Of a DNA stretch of 14,912 bases, positions 6,568 to 13,598 are shown in pieces. The stretch spans positions 1-14,912 of the forward strand of contig CAZALT010000085.1 of the NCBI GenBank assembly GCA_964485515.1. The letters are read 5' to 3'. The stretch is from CAZALT01 sp964485515. Lineage in GTDB: Bacteria; Actinomycetota; Acidimicrobiia; Acidimicrobiales; Acidimicrobilacustridaceae. How positions within the stretch are numbered: the first letter of the stretch is position 1; the number at the start of each line of letters is the position of its first letter. A program made the position numbers and the translations under genes. The notes below the pieces were generated by a model. It made no database searches. It had not been told where the DNA came from and worked only from the letters and a program-made list of their open reading frames with translations.

Positions 6568-7836
6568 ATGGACATGGACGACATGATCCTCGTCAGCATC
6601 GACGACCACATGGTCGAGCCGCCTGACATGTTCGAGCGCCACGTTCCCGCCAAGTGGCGGGACCAGGCGCCCAAGGTCGTACGCAACGACAACGGTGCCG
6701 ACGAGTGGGTGTTCCAGGGGGAGCAGACCTCGACGAGCTTCGGCATGGCCGCCACGGTGGGGTGGCCGTCGGACGAGTGGGGGTTCAACCCCGCCACGTT
6801 GTCGGAGATGCGGCCGGGATGTTTCGACATCCACGCCCGCGTGCGCGACATGGACGCCAACGGCGTGCTTGCGTCGATGTGCTTCCCGACCATGGCCGGG
6901 TTCAACGCCCGAACGTTCAACGAAGCCCCCGACAAGCAGCTGTCACTCGTCATGCTTCAGGCCTACAACGACTGGCACATCGACGAGTGGTGCGGGACCT
7001 ACCCCGACCGGTTCATCCCGCTGGGCGTGGTGCCCCTGTGGGACGTCGATCTCGCCGTCGCCGAGGTCAATCGCATCGCCAAGAAGGGTTGCCGGTCGAT
7101 CAGCTTCCTCGAAGCACCGCACGCCTTCGGCCTGCCCAGCCTGCTGTCGGGTCACTGGGATCCGATGCTCGCTGCGCTCGTCGACAACAACATGGTGTTG
7201 TCGTTGCACATCGGGGCGGCGTGGTCGCTGATCACGCTGGCCCCCGAAGCCGGCCCGGACCACCTCATCGTCGTGCCGTCACAGGTGACCATGCTCACCG
7301 CGCACGATCTGCTGTTCGGGCCGACGTTGCGCAAGTTCCCGCAGCTGCGCGTCGCGCTGTCCGAGGGTTCGATCGGCTGGATCCCCTTCTATCTCGACCG
7401 CGTCGACCGTCACTTCCAGAACCAGACGTGGCTCGACAACAGCTTCGGCGAAGGGCGACTGCCCTCCGACGTGTTCCGCGAGCAGATCCTGGCGTGCTTC
7501 ATCACCGACCCGTCGGGTCTGAAGCTGCGAGATGAGATCGGCATCGACCTGATCGCGTGGGAGTGCGACTACCCGCACACCGACACCACGTGGCCCACCT
7601 CACCCGAGTTCGTGTGGAAAGAGCTCCAAGGGGCCGGCTGCAGTGACGCCGAGATCGACAAGATCACCTGGCAGAACGCCTGCCGATTCTTCGACTGGGA
7701 TCCCTTCGCCCGCACCGCCAAGGCCGATGCGACCGTTGGTGCGCTTCGGTCCCGGGCCACCGATGTCGACACCAGCCGCATGCCACGAGCGCAGTGGCGC
7801 GAACGCAACGAGGCCGCCGGCATCGGCCTGATCTGA
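6568..7836 (+). CDS. Amidohydrolase family protein (ACMSD-like metal-dependent TIM barrel)
   Basis: A 422-residue member of the amidohydrolase-2 group, a TIM-barrel metalloenzyme family including hydrolases and non-oxidative decarboxylases. The N-terminal metal motif reads SIDDHMVEPPDMF, with Asp12 and His14 in place of HxH as in many actinobacterial members. Later landmarks are LHIG (His214), ALSEGSIGWIPFYLDRVD (263-280) and the C-terminal metal/catalytic stretch WECDYPHTDTTWP (331-343) with Asp334 and His337. The start ATG has AAGGGGAAGAG upstream; another ATG two codons later is possible. It opens the plus-strand set with an NTF2-like protein and two SDRs, divergent from tetR 2. By family it could cleave a C-C or C-N/C-O bond in a ring-derived intermediate. 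The exact reaction cannot be told. Confidence 0.9.
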   Translation: MDMDDMILVSIDDHMVEPPDMFERHVPAKWRDQAPKVVRNDNGADEWVFQGEQTSTSFGMAATVGWPSDEWGFNPATLSEMRPGCFDIHARVRDMDANGVLASMCFPTMAGFNARTFNEAPDKQLSLVMLQAYNDWHIDEWCGTYPDRFIPLGVVPLWDVDLAVAEVNRIAKKGCRSISFLEAPHAFGLPSLLSGHWDPMLAALVDNNMVLSLHIGAAWSLITLAPEAGPDHLIVVPSQVTMLTAHDLLFGPTLRKFPQLRVALSEGSIGWIPFYLDRVDRHFQNQTWLDNSFGEGRLPSDVFREQILACFITDPSGLKLRDEIGIDLIAWECDYPHTDTTWPTSPEFVWKELQGAGCSDAEIDKITWQNACRFFDWDPFARTAKADATVGALRSRATDVDTSRMPRAQWRERNEAAGIGLI

Positions 7837-7917
7837 TCACCCGGCAAGCGAGGGTCGACCGTCCGGCACCCGGATGGACCCGTTTGCCACTTTCAACCGC
7901 CAACACGAGAGGTGTCC

Positions 7918-8352
7918 ATGGACATGCAAGAGGTGTACGACAAGATCGAGATCGGCGAGCTGTTCGCTCGCTACGCGCGAGGCGTCGACTCCCGCGACTG
8001 GGAGCTCTGGAAGGCGGTGTTCACCGCTGACGCCGTCTTGGACTACTCGTCCGCGGGCATACCGGTTGGGAGTCGCGACGACATCGCGGCGATGTTCGAA
8101 GCGGCGTTCGAGACGATTCCCATGGCGATGCACTACATCTCGAACATCGAGGTAAACCTCGACGGCGATCGAGCAACTGCCCGGGCGATGTTCTACAACC
8201 CGATGCAGCTGCCGGGCATGGACGAGCAGAGCTACTGCGGCGGCTACTACACCCATCAGCTCGTTCGGACACCAGAGGGCTGGAAGAGCGAGCACCTCGT
8301 CGAAGAGAACGTCTGGTTCGCGAACCAGCCGACCGCTGCGGAGCTCCCATGA
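7918..8352 (+). CDS. NTF2-like / SnoaL-type small protein
   Basis: A 144-residue cone-shaped alpha+beta (NTF2-like) protein. It begins with a helix (EIGELFARYARGVDSRDWEL) and then AVFTADAVLDY, GSRDDIAAMFEAAFE and MHYISNIEVNLDGDRATARA, ending with a strand GWKSEHLVEENVWF. The order helix, Asp-Trp, F-x-x-D-A, H-x-x-x-N and an acidic turn is typical of SnoaL-like dehydratases, isomerases and cyclases. Asp25, His72 and the neighbouring polar residues may lie in the pocket. I chose the ATG at 7918 because GAGAGG ends 5 bases before it; a GTG at 7912 would overlap that site. Its stop overlaps the next SDR start (ATGA), so the two are translationally coupled. Function could be dehydration or isomerisation in the same pathway. 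Confidence 0.82.
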   Translation: MDMQEVYDKIEIGELFARYARGVDSRDWELWKAVFTADAVLDYSSAGIPVGSRDDIAAMFEAAFETIPMAMHYISNIEVNLDGDRATARAMFYNPMQLPGMDEQSYCGGYYTHQLVRTPEGWKSEHLVEENVWFANQPTAAELP

Positions 8353-9098
8353 GCGCCGGGCGTTACGACGGCAAGGTCGTGCTCGCCACCGGTGCAGGAT
8401 CTGGCATCGGTCGAGCCGTTGCCCTGCGGCTGGCGCGTGAGGGAGCTGCTGTCCTCGCCGTCGATATCGACCCTGCCCGACTCGAGGAAACGGCGAAGCT
8501 GGCCGAGGGGACCGTTGCGACGGCGGCTCTTGATCTGAGCGACCCCGAAGCGTGCGCCGCGGCGGTCGACCGTGCCGTCGCAGAGTTCGGCCGCCTCGAC
8601 GTGCTCGGCAGCATCGCGGGCATCTACCTCGCCGCACACACGACCGAGTTCCCGCTCGCGGACTACCGCCGGCTCATGGCGGTGAACCTCGACGCCCCGT
8701 TCTTCCTCGCACAGGCCGCGATCCCGCACCTGCTCGAGACCTCCGGGAACATCGTCAACATCGCCTCAAACTCGGGCATCCAAGGCGTGCCCTATTCGGC
8801 CGCCTACAGCATGAGCAAGGGCGGGATCATCCAGCTCACCCGCTCGCTCGCCGTCGAGTACCTGAAGACACCGCTGCGGGTGAACGCCATTGCCCCAGCG
8901 GGCACGAACACGAACATCGCGACGGAGGCCTCGTTCCCCTCCGACATGGACCTCGAGCTGGCGGTCCGCATGGCGGGGATGCGCGGGCTCGCTGAGCCCG
9001 ACGAGGTCGCCGCGCTCTTCGCGTTTCTCGCCTCCGACGAAGCCCCGTCGATCACCGGAGCGGTCTACGTCGTAGACAACGGCCTCACCGTGAGCTGA
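8349..9098 (+). CDS. Short-chain dehydrogenase/reductase (classical SDR)
   Basis: A 249-residue classical SDR. It shows TGAGSGIG (14-21), Asp39 at the end of strand 2 (NAD preference), Asp62-Leu63, an altered NNAG reading GSIAG (87-91), Asn113, Ser140 in NIASNSG, and Tyr153/Lys157 in YSMSK. The C-terminus ends VDNGLTVS, as in many SDRs. The replacement of Asn-Asn by Gly-Ser before Ile-Ala-Gly is the only departure and is tolerated in some members. It overlaps the NTF2-like gene by 4 bp. It would oxidise or reduce a hydroxyl/keto group on the pathway intermediate. Confidence 0.92.
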   Translation: MSAGRYDGKVVLATGAGSGIGRAVALRLAREGAAVLAVDIDPARLEETAKLAEGTVATAALDLSDPEACAAAVDRAVAEFGRLDVLGSIAGIYLAAHTTEFPLADYRRLMAVNLDAPFFLAQAAIPHLLETSGNIVNIASNSGIQGVPYSAAYSMSKGGIIQLTRSLAVEYLKTPLRVNAIAPAGTNTNIATEASFPSDMDLELAVRMAGMRGLAEPDEVAALFAFLASDEAPSITGAVYVVDNGLTVS

Positions 9099-9191
9099 TC
9101 GGACCGCACGGCGGGTCACCCAGCACAGGTCGTTCCGATCTGCGCCGCGCCACCAGTCACCTCAGTCAAACCAACCCCAGGAGAATCATTC

Positions 9192-10013
9192 ATGGCGTCC
9201 CCCGATGCCTACACCTACAAGAACAAGCACGCCGTCGTCGTCGGCGGCGCCTCCGGCATGGGCGCCGCCGTCGCCGAGCTCGTGCGCGACAGCGGCGGCA
9301 CCGTCACCGTGCTCGATCGGGTACCGGTCTCGATCGACGGAGTGGCGACAGCGACCGTCGACCTCTCCGACGAAGCATCCATCGGCGAAGCGGCCGCAGC
9401 GGTCGCCGGACCAGTCGATGCCCTGTTCGGCTGTGCTGGCGTCGCCGACGGAACCCCGGGCATCGAGCGGATCAACTTCCTCGGTCACCGGAAGTTCATC
9501 GACCTCTTGATCGACAACGGCTCGCTGGGACGAGGATCAGCCATCGGTCTGATCTCCTCTGCCGCCGGGTTCGGTTGGGAGCAGAACCTCGAGCTGATCG
9601 AGGAGTACCTCGCGATCAAGGACTTCTCCGCCGCAGCGCAGTGGGCCAGCGATCACGACAAGGCCACCTACATGTGGAGCAAGCTCGCGCTCAGCGCCTA
9701 CGTCGCGAGTGAGGCGTTTGCGCTTCTCACACGAGGAATCAGGATCAACGCGGTCCTTCCCGGCCCGACCGACACGCCGCTTGCCCAGGCAAACACGTGG
9801 CTTCCGTTCGGATCTGACTACCGAGACGCGGTCGGCGTCGCGGCATCCACGCCGCTCGACCAGGCCTACCCCCTCGCCTTCCTCTGCAGCGACGCGGCGG
9901 TTGCCATCACCGGCGCAACGCTGACCACCGACGTCGGCTACTTCGCGGCGGGCGTCAGCGGATCGTTCCCCCCAGCCCGCGGCGTCGTCGACTTCTTCCG
10001 AAGCACCCACTGA
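9192..10013 (+). CDS. SDR oxidoreductase, 3-alpha-hydroxysteroid dehydrogenase/carbonyl reductase-like
   Basis: A 273-residue SDR with a divergent layout. The cofactor loop is GGASGMG (18-24), Asp42 follows strand 2, and LFGCAG (78-83) replaces NNAG. Catalytic residues appear as LISSAAG (Ser122/123) and TYMWSK (Tyr160, Lys164). Between the Ser and the Tyr sits a roughly 30-residue insertion rich in Glu/Ala (LELIEEYLAIKDFSAAAQWA). Such an insertion before YxxxK is what I remember from the Comamonas 3-alpha-HSD/carbonyl reductase subfamily, which often acts on steroids and other bulky ketones. The start has AGGAG eight bases upstream. It lies 93 bp after the previous SDR in the same direction, as the last gene of the set. 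The steroid link is inference from architecture. Confidence 0.88.
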   Translation: MASPDAYTYKNKHAVVVGGASGMGAAVAELVRDSGGTVTVLDRVPVSIDGVATATVDLSDEASIGEAAAAVAGPVDALFGCAGVADGTPGIERINFLGHRKFIDLLIDNGSLGRGSAIGLISSAAGFGWEQNLELIEEYLAIKDFSAAAQWASDHDKATYMWSKLALSAYVASEAFALLTRGIRINAVLPGPTDTPLAQANTWLPFGSDYRDAVGVAASTPLDQAYPLAFLCSDAAVAITGATLTTDVGYFAAGVSGSFPPARGVVDFFRSTH

Positions 10014-10042
10014 TCGACCGCTGCGAACCCAGGGCCTGCGGT

Positions 10043-10057
10043 GCCGCTTCGAGCGGC
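10043..10057 (+). terminator. Candidate terminator after SDR (short GC stem)
   Basis: GCCGCT-TCG-AGCGGC forms a perfect 6-bp GC-rich stem 29 bases after the SDR stop. No T-run follows, which is common for actinobacterial terminators, so termination is only a reasonable guess. The rest of this 331-bp gap holds the AT-rich palindrome at 10110-10137 and two larger hairpins. Confidence 0.35.
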
Positions 10058-10109
10058 GAGATCGGCGCATCGCCTGATCACCGGCGGGCGCCTCATACAA
10101 AACTCCACC

Positions 10110-10137
10110 TTGACACTTAACTTAGTTTAGTTAAGCT
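10110..10137 (+). promoter_or_regulatory. TTGACA promoter fused to CTTAACT-N6-AGTTAAG operator
   Basis: A perfect TTGACA (10110-10115) abuts a palindrome with perfect 7-base arms CTTAACT (10116-10122) and AGTTAAG (10129-10135). A weak -10, TAAGCT (10132-10137), lies 16 bases after the -35. The stretch is conspicuously AT-rich compared with its surroundings. It faces no evident gene: it points into the 3' side of the convergent thiolase. A related palindrome lies at 11674-11693, so the site is probably bound by the same regulator. Confidence 0.55.
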
Positions 10138-10163
10138 AGCGCCGGCGGTCCACGCCATGCGAC

Positions 10164-10197
10164 CCCGCCGTCCCTGCATCCCCCCAGGGGCGGCGGG
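10164..10197. terminator. Strong GC-rich stem-loop
   Basis: Arms CCCGCCGTCCCTG (10164-10176) and CAGGGGCGGCGGG (10185-10197) pair over 13 positions with one G:T wobble around an 8-base loop. It lies between the convergent SDR and thiolase genes. It could terminate the SDR message, the thiolase message read from the other side, or a short RNA started at the promoter at 10110-10137. No T-run is present. Confidence 0.5.
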
Positions 10198-10207
10198 TGT
10201 GCGCGCA

Positions 10208-10236
10208 TCGTGGGACCGAGACTCTCGGTTCCACGA
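10208..10236. terminator. 29-bp near-perfect palindrome, likely bidirectional terminator
   Basis: Fourteen-base arms TCGTGGGACCGAGA and TCTCGGTTCCACGA pair around a single central C, with one G:T exception. It lies 108 bp past the thiolase stop and directly beside the previous hairpin. A tandem-hairpin terminator for convergent transcription is the simplest reading; a protein-binding palindrome is possible. Confidence 0.5.
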
Positions 10237-10344
10237 GCCCGGTCGGTCGGTCCACCCGCCCGAACAGGTTCGCGCTGGGCCCGACCGAGTGGGGTTTGGT
10301 CCTGCGCAGGCGACCGAGCACGTCTGTCGCGGAGGCGCTGTCGA

Positions 10345-11523
10345 TCAGGGGGTGGGCACCTCGATCACGACCGCGGTCGACATACCGCCGCCCGCGCACA
10401 TGGCCGCAACGCCAGTACCGCCGCCGCGACGCATGAGCTCGTGCACCAACGAGATGACCATCCGCCCGCCCGTCGCCGCGATCGGGTGGCCGAGACTGCA
10501 GCCGCTACCCAGCACGTTCACGATGGCCTCGTCGATGTCGAGGATCTTGGTCGTGGCGCAGCACATCGACGCGAACGCCTCGTTGATCTCCCATAGATCG
10601 ACATCGCGGACGGACAGGCCCACGCGTTCGAGCGCCTTCGGGATGGCGAGCGTCGGAGCCAATCCCGTCCGCTCCGGTTCCACCCCGACCGACGCCCAGC
10701 CGATCACCTCAGCGACAGGCGTAAGGCCCTGGCTCTCGGCGAAGGCCAGGTCCGCGATGACCATCGCCGCCGCAGCATCGTTGACCCCGGACGAGTTGCC
10801 GGCCGTGATGCTGAATCCGTCGATCTCAGGGTGAAGCGGGGCGAGGCCGGCGAGCTTCTCCATCGTCGTGTTGGCCCGAGGGTGCTCGTCGACCTGGAAC
10901 GTGAAGGTCGTGCCGTCGCGGCGAGGGACCTCGATCGGGAAGATCTCCTCCTTGAACGCGCCGGCCTCGATGGCCACCACGGCTCGCTGGTGTGACCGCA
11001 GCGCCCACGCATCCATGTCTTCGCGGGACACGTCCGCCGCCTGCGCCGCGTTCCAGCCAACCGTGATCGACATGTCGAAGGCCGGCGCCATCGCCGTCTC
11101 GGGATGGCTCGGAGAAGCCCACGGCACCACGTCGTCTGTCCCCGGCTGGCGCCGGTGCGAATGGGGTCTGGTCGACATCGAGTTGGTTCCGCCCGCCACG
11201 ACGACCTTGTCCATGCCGGCCCTGATCGAGCCTGCGGCGGTGGCGACTGCGGTCAAGCCGGATGCGCAGTGGCGATTCTGAGCGAGGCCGGGAGCGTTGA
11301 TCAGGCCGGCTTGGATGGCGGCATAGCGGGCGATATCGCCACCCCCGTACAGGCTTTCACCGAGAATCACGTCGTCGATCGCCGCCGGATCCACCCGTGC
11401 CCGCCGGACTGCCTCCACGACGGCCGCCGTGCCGAGATCGAACGCGTCGACGTCGACCAGAGAACCCTTCATCGAGGTGCCGACGGCGGTGCGAGCCGTC
11501 GACACGATCACTGCGTTGTTCAT
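10345..11523 (-). CDS. Thiolase (acetyl-CoA acyltransferase family)
   Basis: A 392-residue thiolase of normal length. It would cleave a 3-ketoacyl-CoA with CoA-SH to release acetyl- or propionyl-CoA, or run in reverse. The nucleophile is Cys86 in NRHCASGL; NEAFA lies at 314-318, the catalytic His346 in SLGHPIAATGG, and the second acid/base Cys376 in MCAGGG. All active-site residues are present. The ATG has AAAGGGA about 9 bases upstream. The gene stands alone on the minus strand, divergent from the solute-binding lipoprotein across a 215-bp spacer with a palindromic operator. It would be the final carbon-releasing step of a beta-oxidation-like route. The other beta-oxidation enzymes are not in the window. 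Confidence 0.95.
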   Translation of the reverse strand: MNNAVIVSTARTAVGTSMKGSLVDVDAFDLGTAAVVEAVRRARVDPAAIDDVILGESLYGGGDIARYAAIQAGLINAPGLAQNRHCASGLTAVATAAGSIRAGMDKVVVAGGTNSMSTRPHSHRRQPGTDDVVPWASPSHPETAMAPAFDMSITVGWNAAQAADVSREDMDAWALRSHQRAVVAIEAGAFKEEIFPIEVPRRDGTTFTFQVDEHPRANTTMEKLAGLAPLHPEIDGFSITAGNSSGVNDAAAAMVIADLAFAESQGLTPVAEVIGWASVGVEPERTGLAPTLAIPKALERVGLSVRDVDLWEINEAFASMCCATTKILDIDEAIVNVLGSGCSLGHPIAATGGRMVISLVHELMRRGGGTGVAAMCAGGGMSTAVVIEVPTP

Positions 11524-11673
11524 GAGCTGTCCCTTTCAAGGAGCGGTCGCCCGGCCGGGAACCCGTCGAGAGTCGTCGCGGCCCTGCGGCCCAGCCGACG
11601 CCGTGCTCAGGTGTCGCGCACTCCGCCGGAGGGCCTTTAGGGCTTTTGGACCGATCTGCATCGTCCTGCTCAA

Positions 11674-11693
11674 CTTAACTTAAGAAAGTTAGG
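11674..11693. promoter_or_regulatory. CTTAACT-N6-AGTTAGG operator between thiolase and binding protein
   Basis: Arms CTTAACT (11674-11680) and AGTTAGG (11687-11693) pair in 6 of 7 positions; a fully symmetric core TAACTT-N4-AAGTTA shares the same centre. Fifteen of 20 positions equal the palindrome at 10116-10135. It lies in the divergent spacer, 46 bp before the binding-protein start and 151 bp before the thiolase start, so one regulator could control both. The rest of the spacer shows no convincing promoter boxes. Confidence 0.65.
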
Positions 11694-11738
11694 CGGAGCG
11701 ACGACGGTGTTAGGGCACACCGATCTCAAGGGGGAAGC

Positions 11739-13490
11739 ATGCGGTCAAACAGCGGGGTAGCCCGTAGGTCACCAGGAAGGGCGCTGGCTCTGGTCATCGC
11801 GGTCGGACTTGTCGTCTCCGCGTGCGGGGGCAGTGGCAGCGACTCGACGGCAGACGAGGTCGCGGCGAGTCCGAGTGCAGGTAACGCAGTCGTGTCCGAG
11901 GGGACGCCGGTTGCCGGAGGCAACCTGACGATCGCCGTGGAGTCGGAGACGCCGGGCTGGAACCCGGCAACGAACATCTGGACGGCCGAGGGGAACTTCA
12001 TCGGCTCGTCGTTCCTCGAGCCGCTGATGGTCTACAACTCGAAGAGCGAAGCAGTTCCGTGGCTGGCCGAGAGCGTCGTGCCGAACGACAACGCAACCGT
12101 GTGGACCGTCACGGTGCGCCAAGGCATCACGTTCCACGACGGCACCGAGGTCGACGCACAGGCCGTCGCCGACAGCTTGGCGATGCAGAACTCACCCGAT
12201 GCGCTGGGCTCGATCATCACCTCGAAGCTGATCGGTGCCGTGACCGTGACGGGCAAGTACACGCTGACGATTCCGGTCAACGTGCAATGGGGGGCGTTCG
12301 ACACCTACCTGGCGGCCGGATTCGGCTACGTGATGGCGCCGTCGATGTTGGAGAAGGCGGACTTCGGCTCGACCGAACCCGTGGGCACGGGCGCGTTCCG
12401 ATTCGAACAGGCGGAGAAGGATCGCTACCTGCGGGTGGCCAAGTACGACGGGTACTGGGGCGGCCCCTGCTCCCGACCCGACCCCGCCGACCGGGTCGTG
12501 ACCCTGTGTGAGGACATGGGCGTCCCTCTCGGCCAGAAGAACGGCCCCTACCTCGAGTCGATCGAGTTCAGGCCCATCCCCGATTCGGTGCAGCGGCAAC
12601 AGGCGCTCGAAGCCGGCGACGTCGACCTCATCTTGAACACGCGGCCGGGCGTCACCGCCAACCTTCGACCGGACTTCCAGGTGGTGACCGACTACACGTC
12701 GGAGCAGAACTACGTACAACTCCAGACTGGCCACGCCCCGTTTGACAACAAGCACGCCCGCCGCGCCCTGGCCTACGCGACCGATCGGGTCGAGCTCGTC
12801 AACCAACTCGGCGCCGGGGAGGACATCCCGGTCGACACGTCCCCCTTCGAGGAGACCGACTCGTGGGGAGGCCTGGCCCCTGACCAGACGAACTACCCCC
12901 TGTACGACCCGGCAAAGGCCGCCGCCGAGCTGGACCTCTACAAACAGGACATGGTCGCCGCGGGAACGCCGGTGGACAAGCTTTCCTTTGACCTCCTCGG
13001 AGTCGCCTCGCTCGATGACCTCGAGGTCATGCAGTCTCTCGCCGCGATGTGGGAGAAGGCCGGGATCGAAGCGAACATCGAGTCGATCAAGAAGGAAGCG
13101 CTCGTCGGTCGCCAGGTGAGCGGCGAGTTCCAGGCGGTCATCTCGCGGAACTACGCGTGGGCCGACCCGGACGGCAACTACATCTTCTGGGCCGACATGT
13201 TCATGGACCCGCCGATCCTCATCAACAGCGGCCAGTTCTCGACGGAGATCACCCAGGCGGCGGTCGACCTCGGCCGCCGGAGCCAAGACCGTGCCTTTCG
13301 GAAAGAGGCGTACGACTCGCTGGTCAAGGAGCGCAACGACAACGCGGTCGACATCTGGTTGTTCAACGTCCCGTGGGCGATCGTCGCTGATCAAGACGTT
13401 CGGGGGCTCAACGCGTTCCGGAACCTCGGAATCGCTGGCTACTACCCGAAGCCCTGGCTGCAGGGACTTTGGATCGACTCGAACTCGTGA
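11739..13490 (+). CDS. Family 5 extracellular solute-binding lipoprotein (Opp/Dpp type)
   Basis: A 583-residue ABC-importer substrate-binding protein. The N-terminus has a positively charged region (about residues 1-14), a hydrophobic stretch ALALVIAVGLVV and a lipobox VSAC with Cys29 as lipid attachment site, followed by a Gly/Ser/Ala-rich linker. The mature domain has the family hallmarks GGNLTIAVESETPGWNP, FLEPLMVYN, VTVRQGITFHDGTEVDAQAVADS, YVQLQTGHAPFDNKHARRALAYATDR and a C-terminal ADPDGNYIFW. Members bind peptides, but many actinobacterial ones bind other amphipathic compounds. The start has AAGGGGGAAG just upstream. No permease or ATPase genes follow: the next gene is an SDR. It would sit on the outer face of the membrane and deliver substrate to a transporter encoded elsewhere. 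Confidence 0.93.
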   Translation: MRSNSGVARRSPGRALALVIAVGLVVSACGGSGSDSTADEVAASPSAGNAVVSEGTPVAGGNLTIAVESETPGWNPATNIWTAEGNFIGSSFLEPLMVYNSKSEAVPWLAESVVPNDNATVWTVTVRQGITFHDGTEVDAQAVADSLAMQNSPDALGSIITSKLIGAVTVTGKYTLTIPVNVQWGAFDTYLAAGFGYVMAPSMLEKADFGSTEPVGTGAFRFEQAEKDRYLRVAKYDGYWGGPCSRPDPADRVVTLCEDMGVPLGQKNGPYLESIEFRPIPDSVQRQQALEAGDVDLILNTRPGVTANLRPDFQVVTDYTSEQNYVQLQTGHAPFDNKHARRALAYATDRVELVNQLGAGEDIPVDTSPFEETDSWGGLAPDQTNYPLYDPAKAAAELDLYKQDMVAAGTPVDKLSFDLLGVASLDDLEVMQSLAAMWEKAGIEANIESIKKEALVGRQVSGEFQAVISRNYAWADPDGNYIFWADMFMDPPILINSGQFSTEITQAAVDLGRRSQDRAFRKEAYDSLVKERNDNAVDIWLFNVPWAIVADQDVRGLNAFRNLGIAGYYPKPWLQGLWIDSNS

Positions 13491-13533
13491 CTTGGTAGAG
13501 GACGAGCCCGTCCGTGCGGCCGCCAGGCCGAAG

Positions 13534-13560
13534 ACGTCGCCCGCACCCAGCTGGCGACGT
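13534..13560 (+). terminator. Stem-loop downstream of binding-protein gene
   Basis: ACGTCGCC (13534-13541) and GGCGACGT (13553-13560) are perfect 8-base arms around an 11-base loop, 43 bases after the stop. It could end transcription or protect the 3' end of the binding-protein message so that it is more abundant than the next gene. No T-run follows. Confidence 0.4.
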
Positions 13561-13598
13561 TCCAACCCCACCCATCCATCCATGAACGGAGTGCCATC

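Noticed and set aside
6475..6834. Upstream extension of TetR 2 into the amidohydrolase region
   Set aside because: It would overlap the divergent gene on the opposite strand and cross the operator; the family similarity begins only after the GTG at 6474.
10157..10834. Plus-strand open frame of 225 codons after the 10110 promoter
   Set aside because: Most of it is antisense to the thiolase and it has no recognisable motif; its first part crosses both hairpins. It is a shadow of the thiolase.
13569..13583. CCAT/ATCC short tandem repeat before the last SDR
   Set aside because: Only about three units; no sign of function beyond chance.
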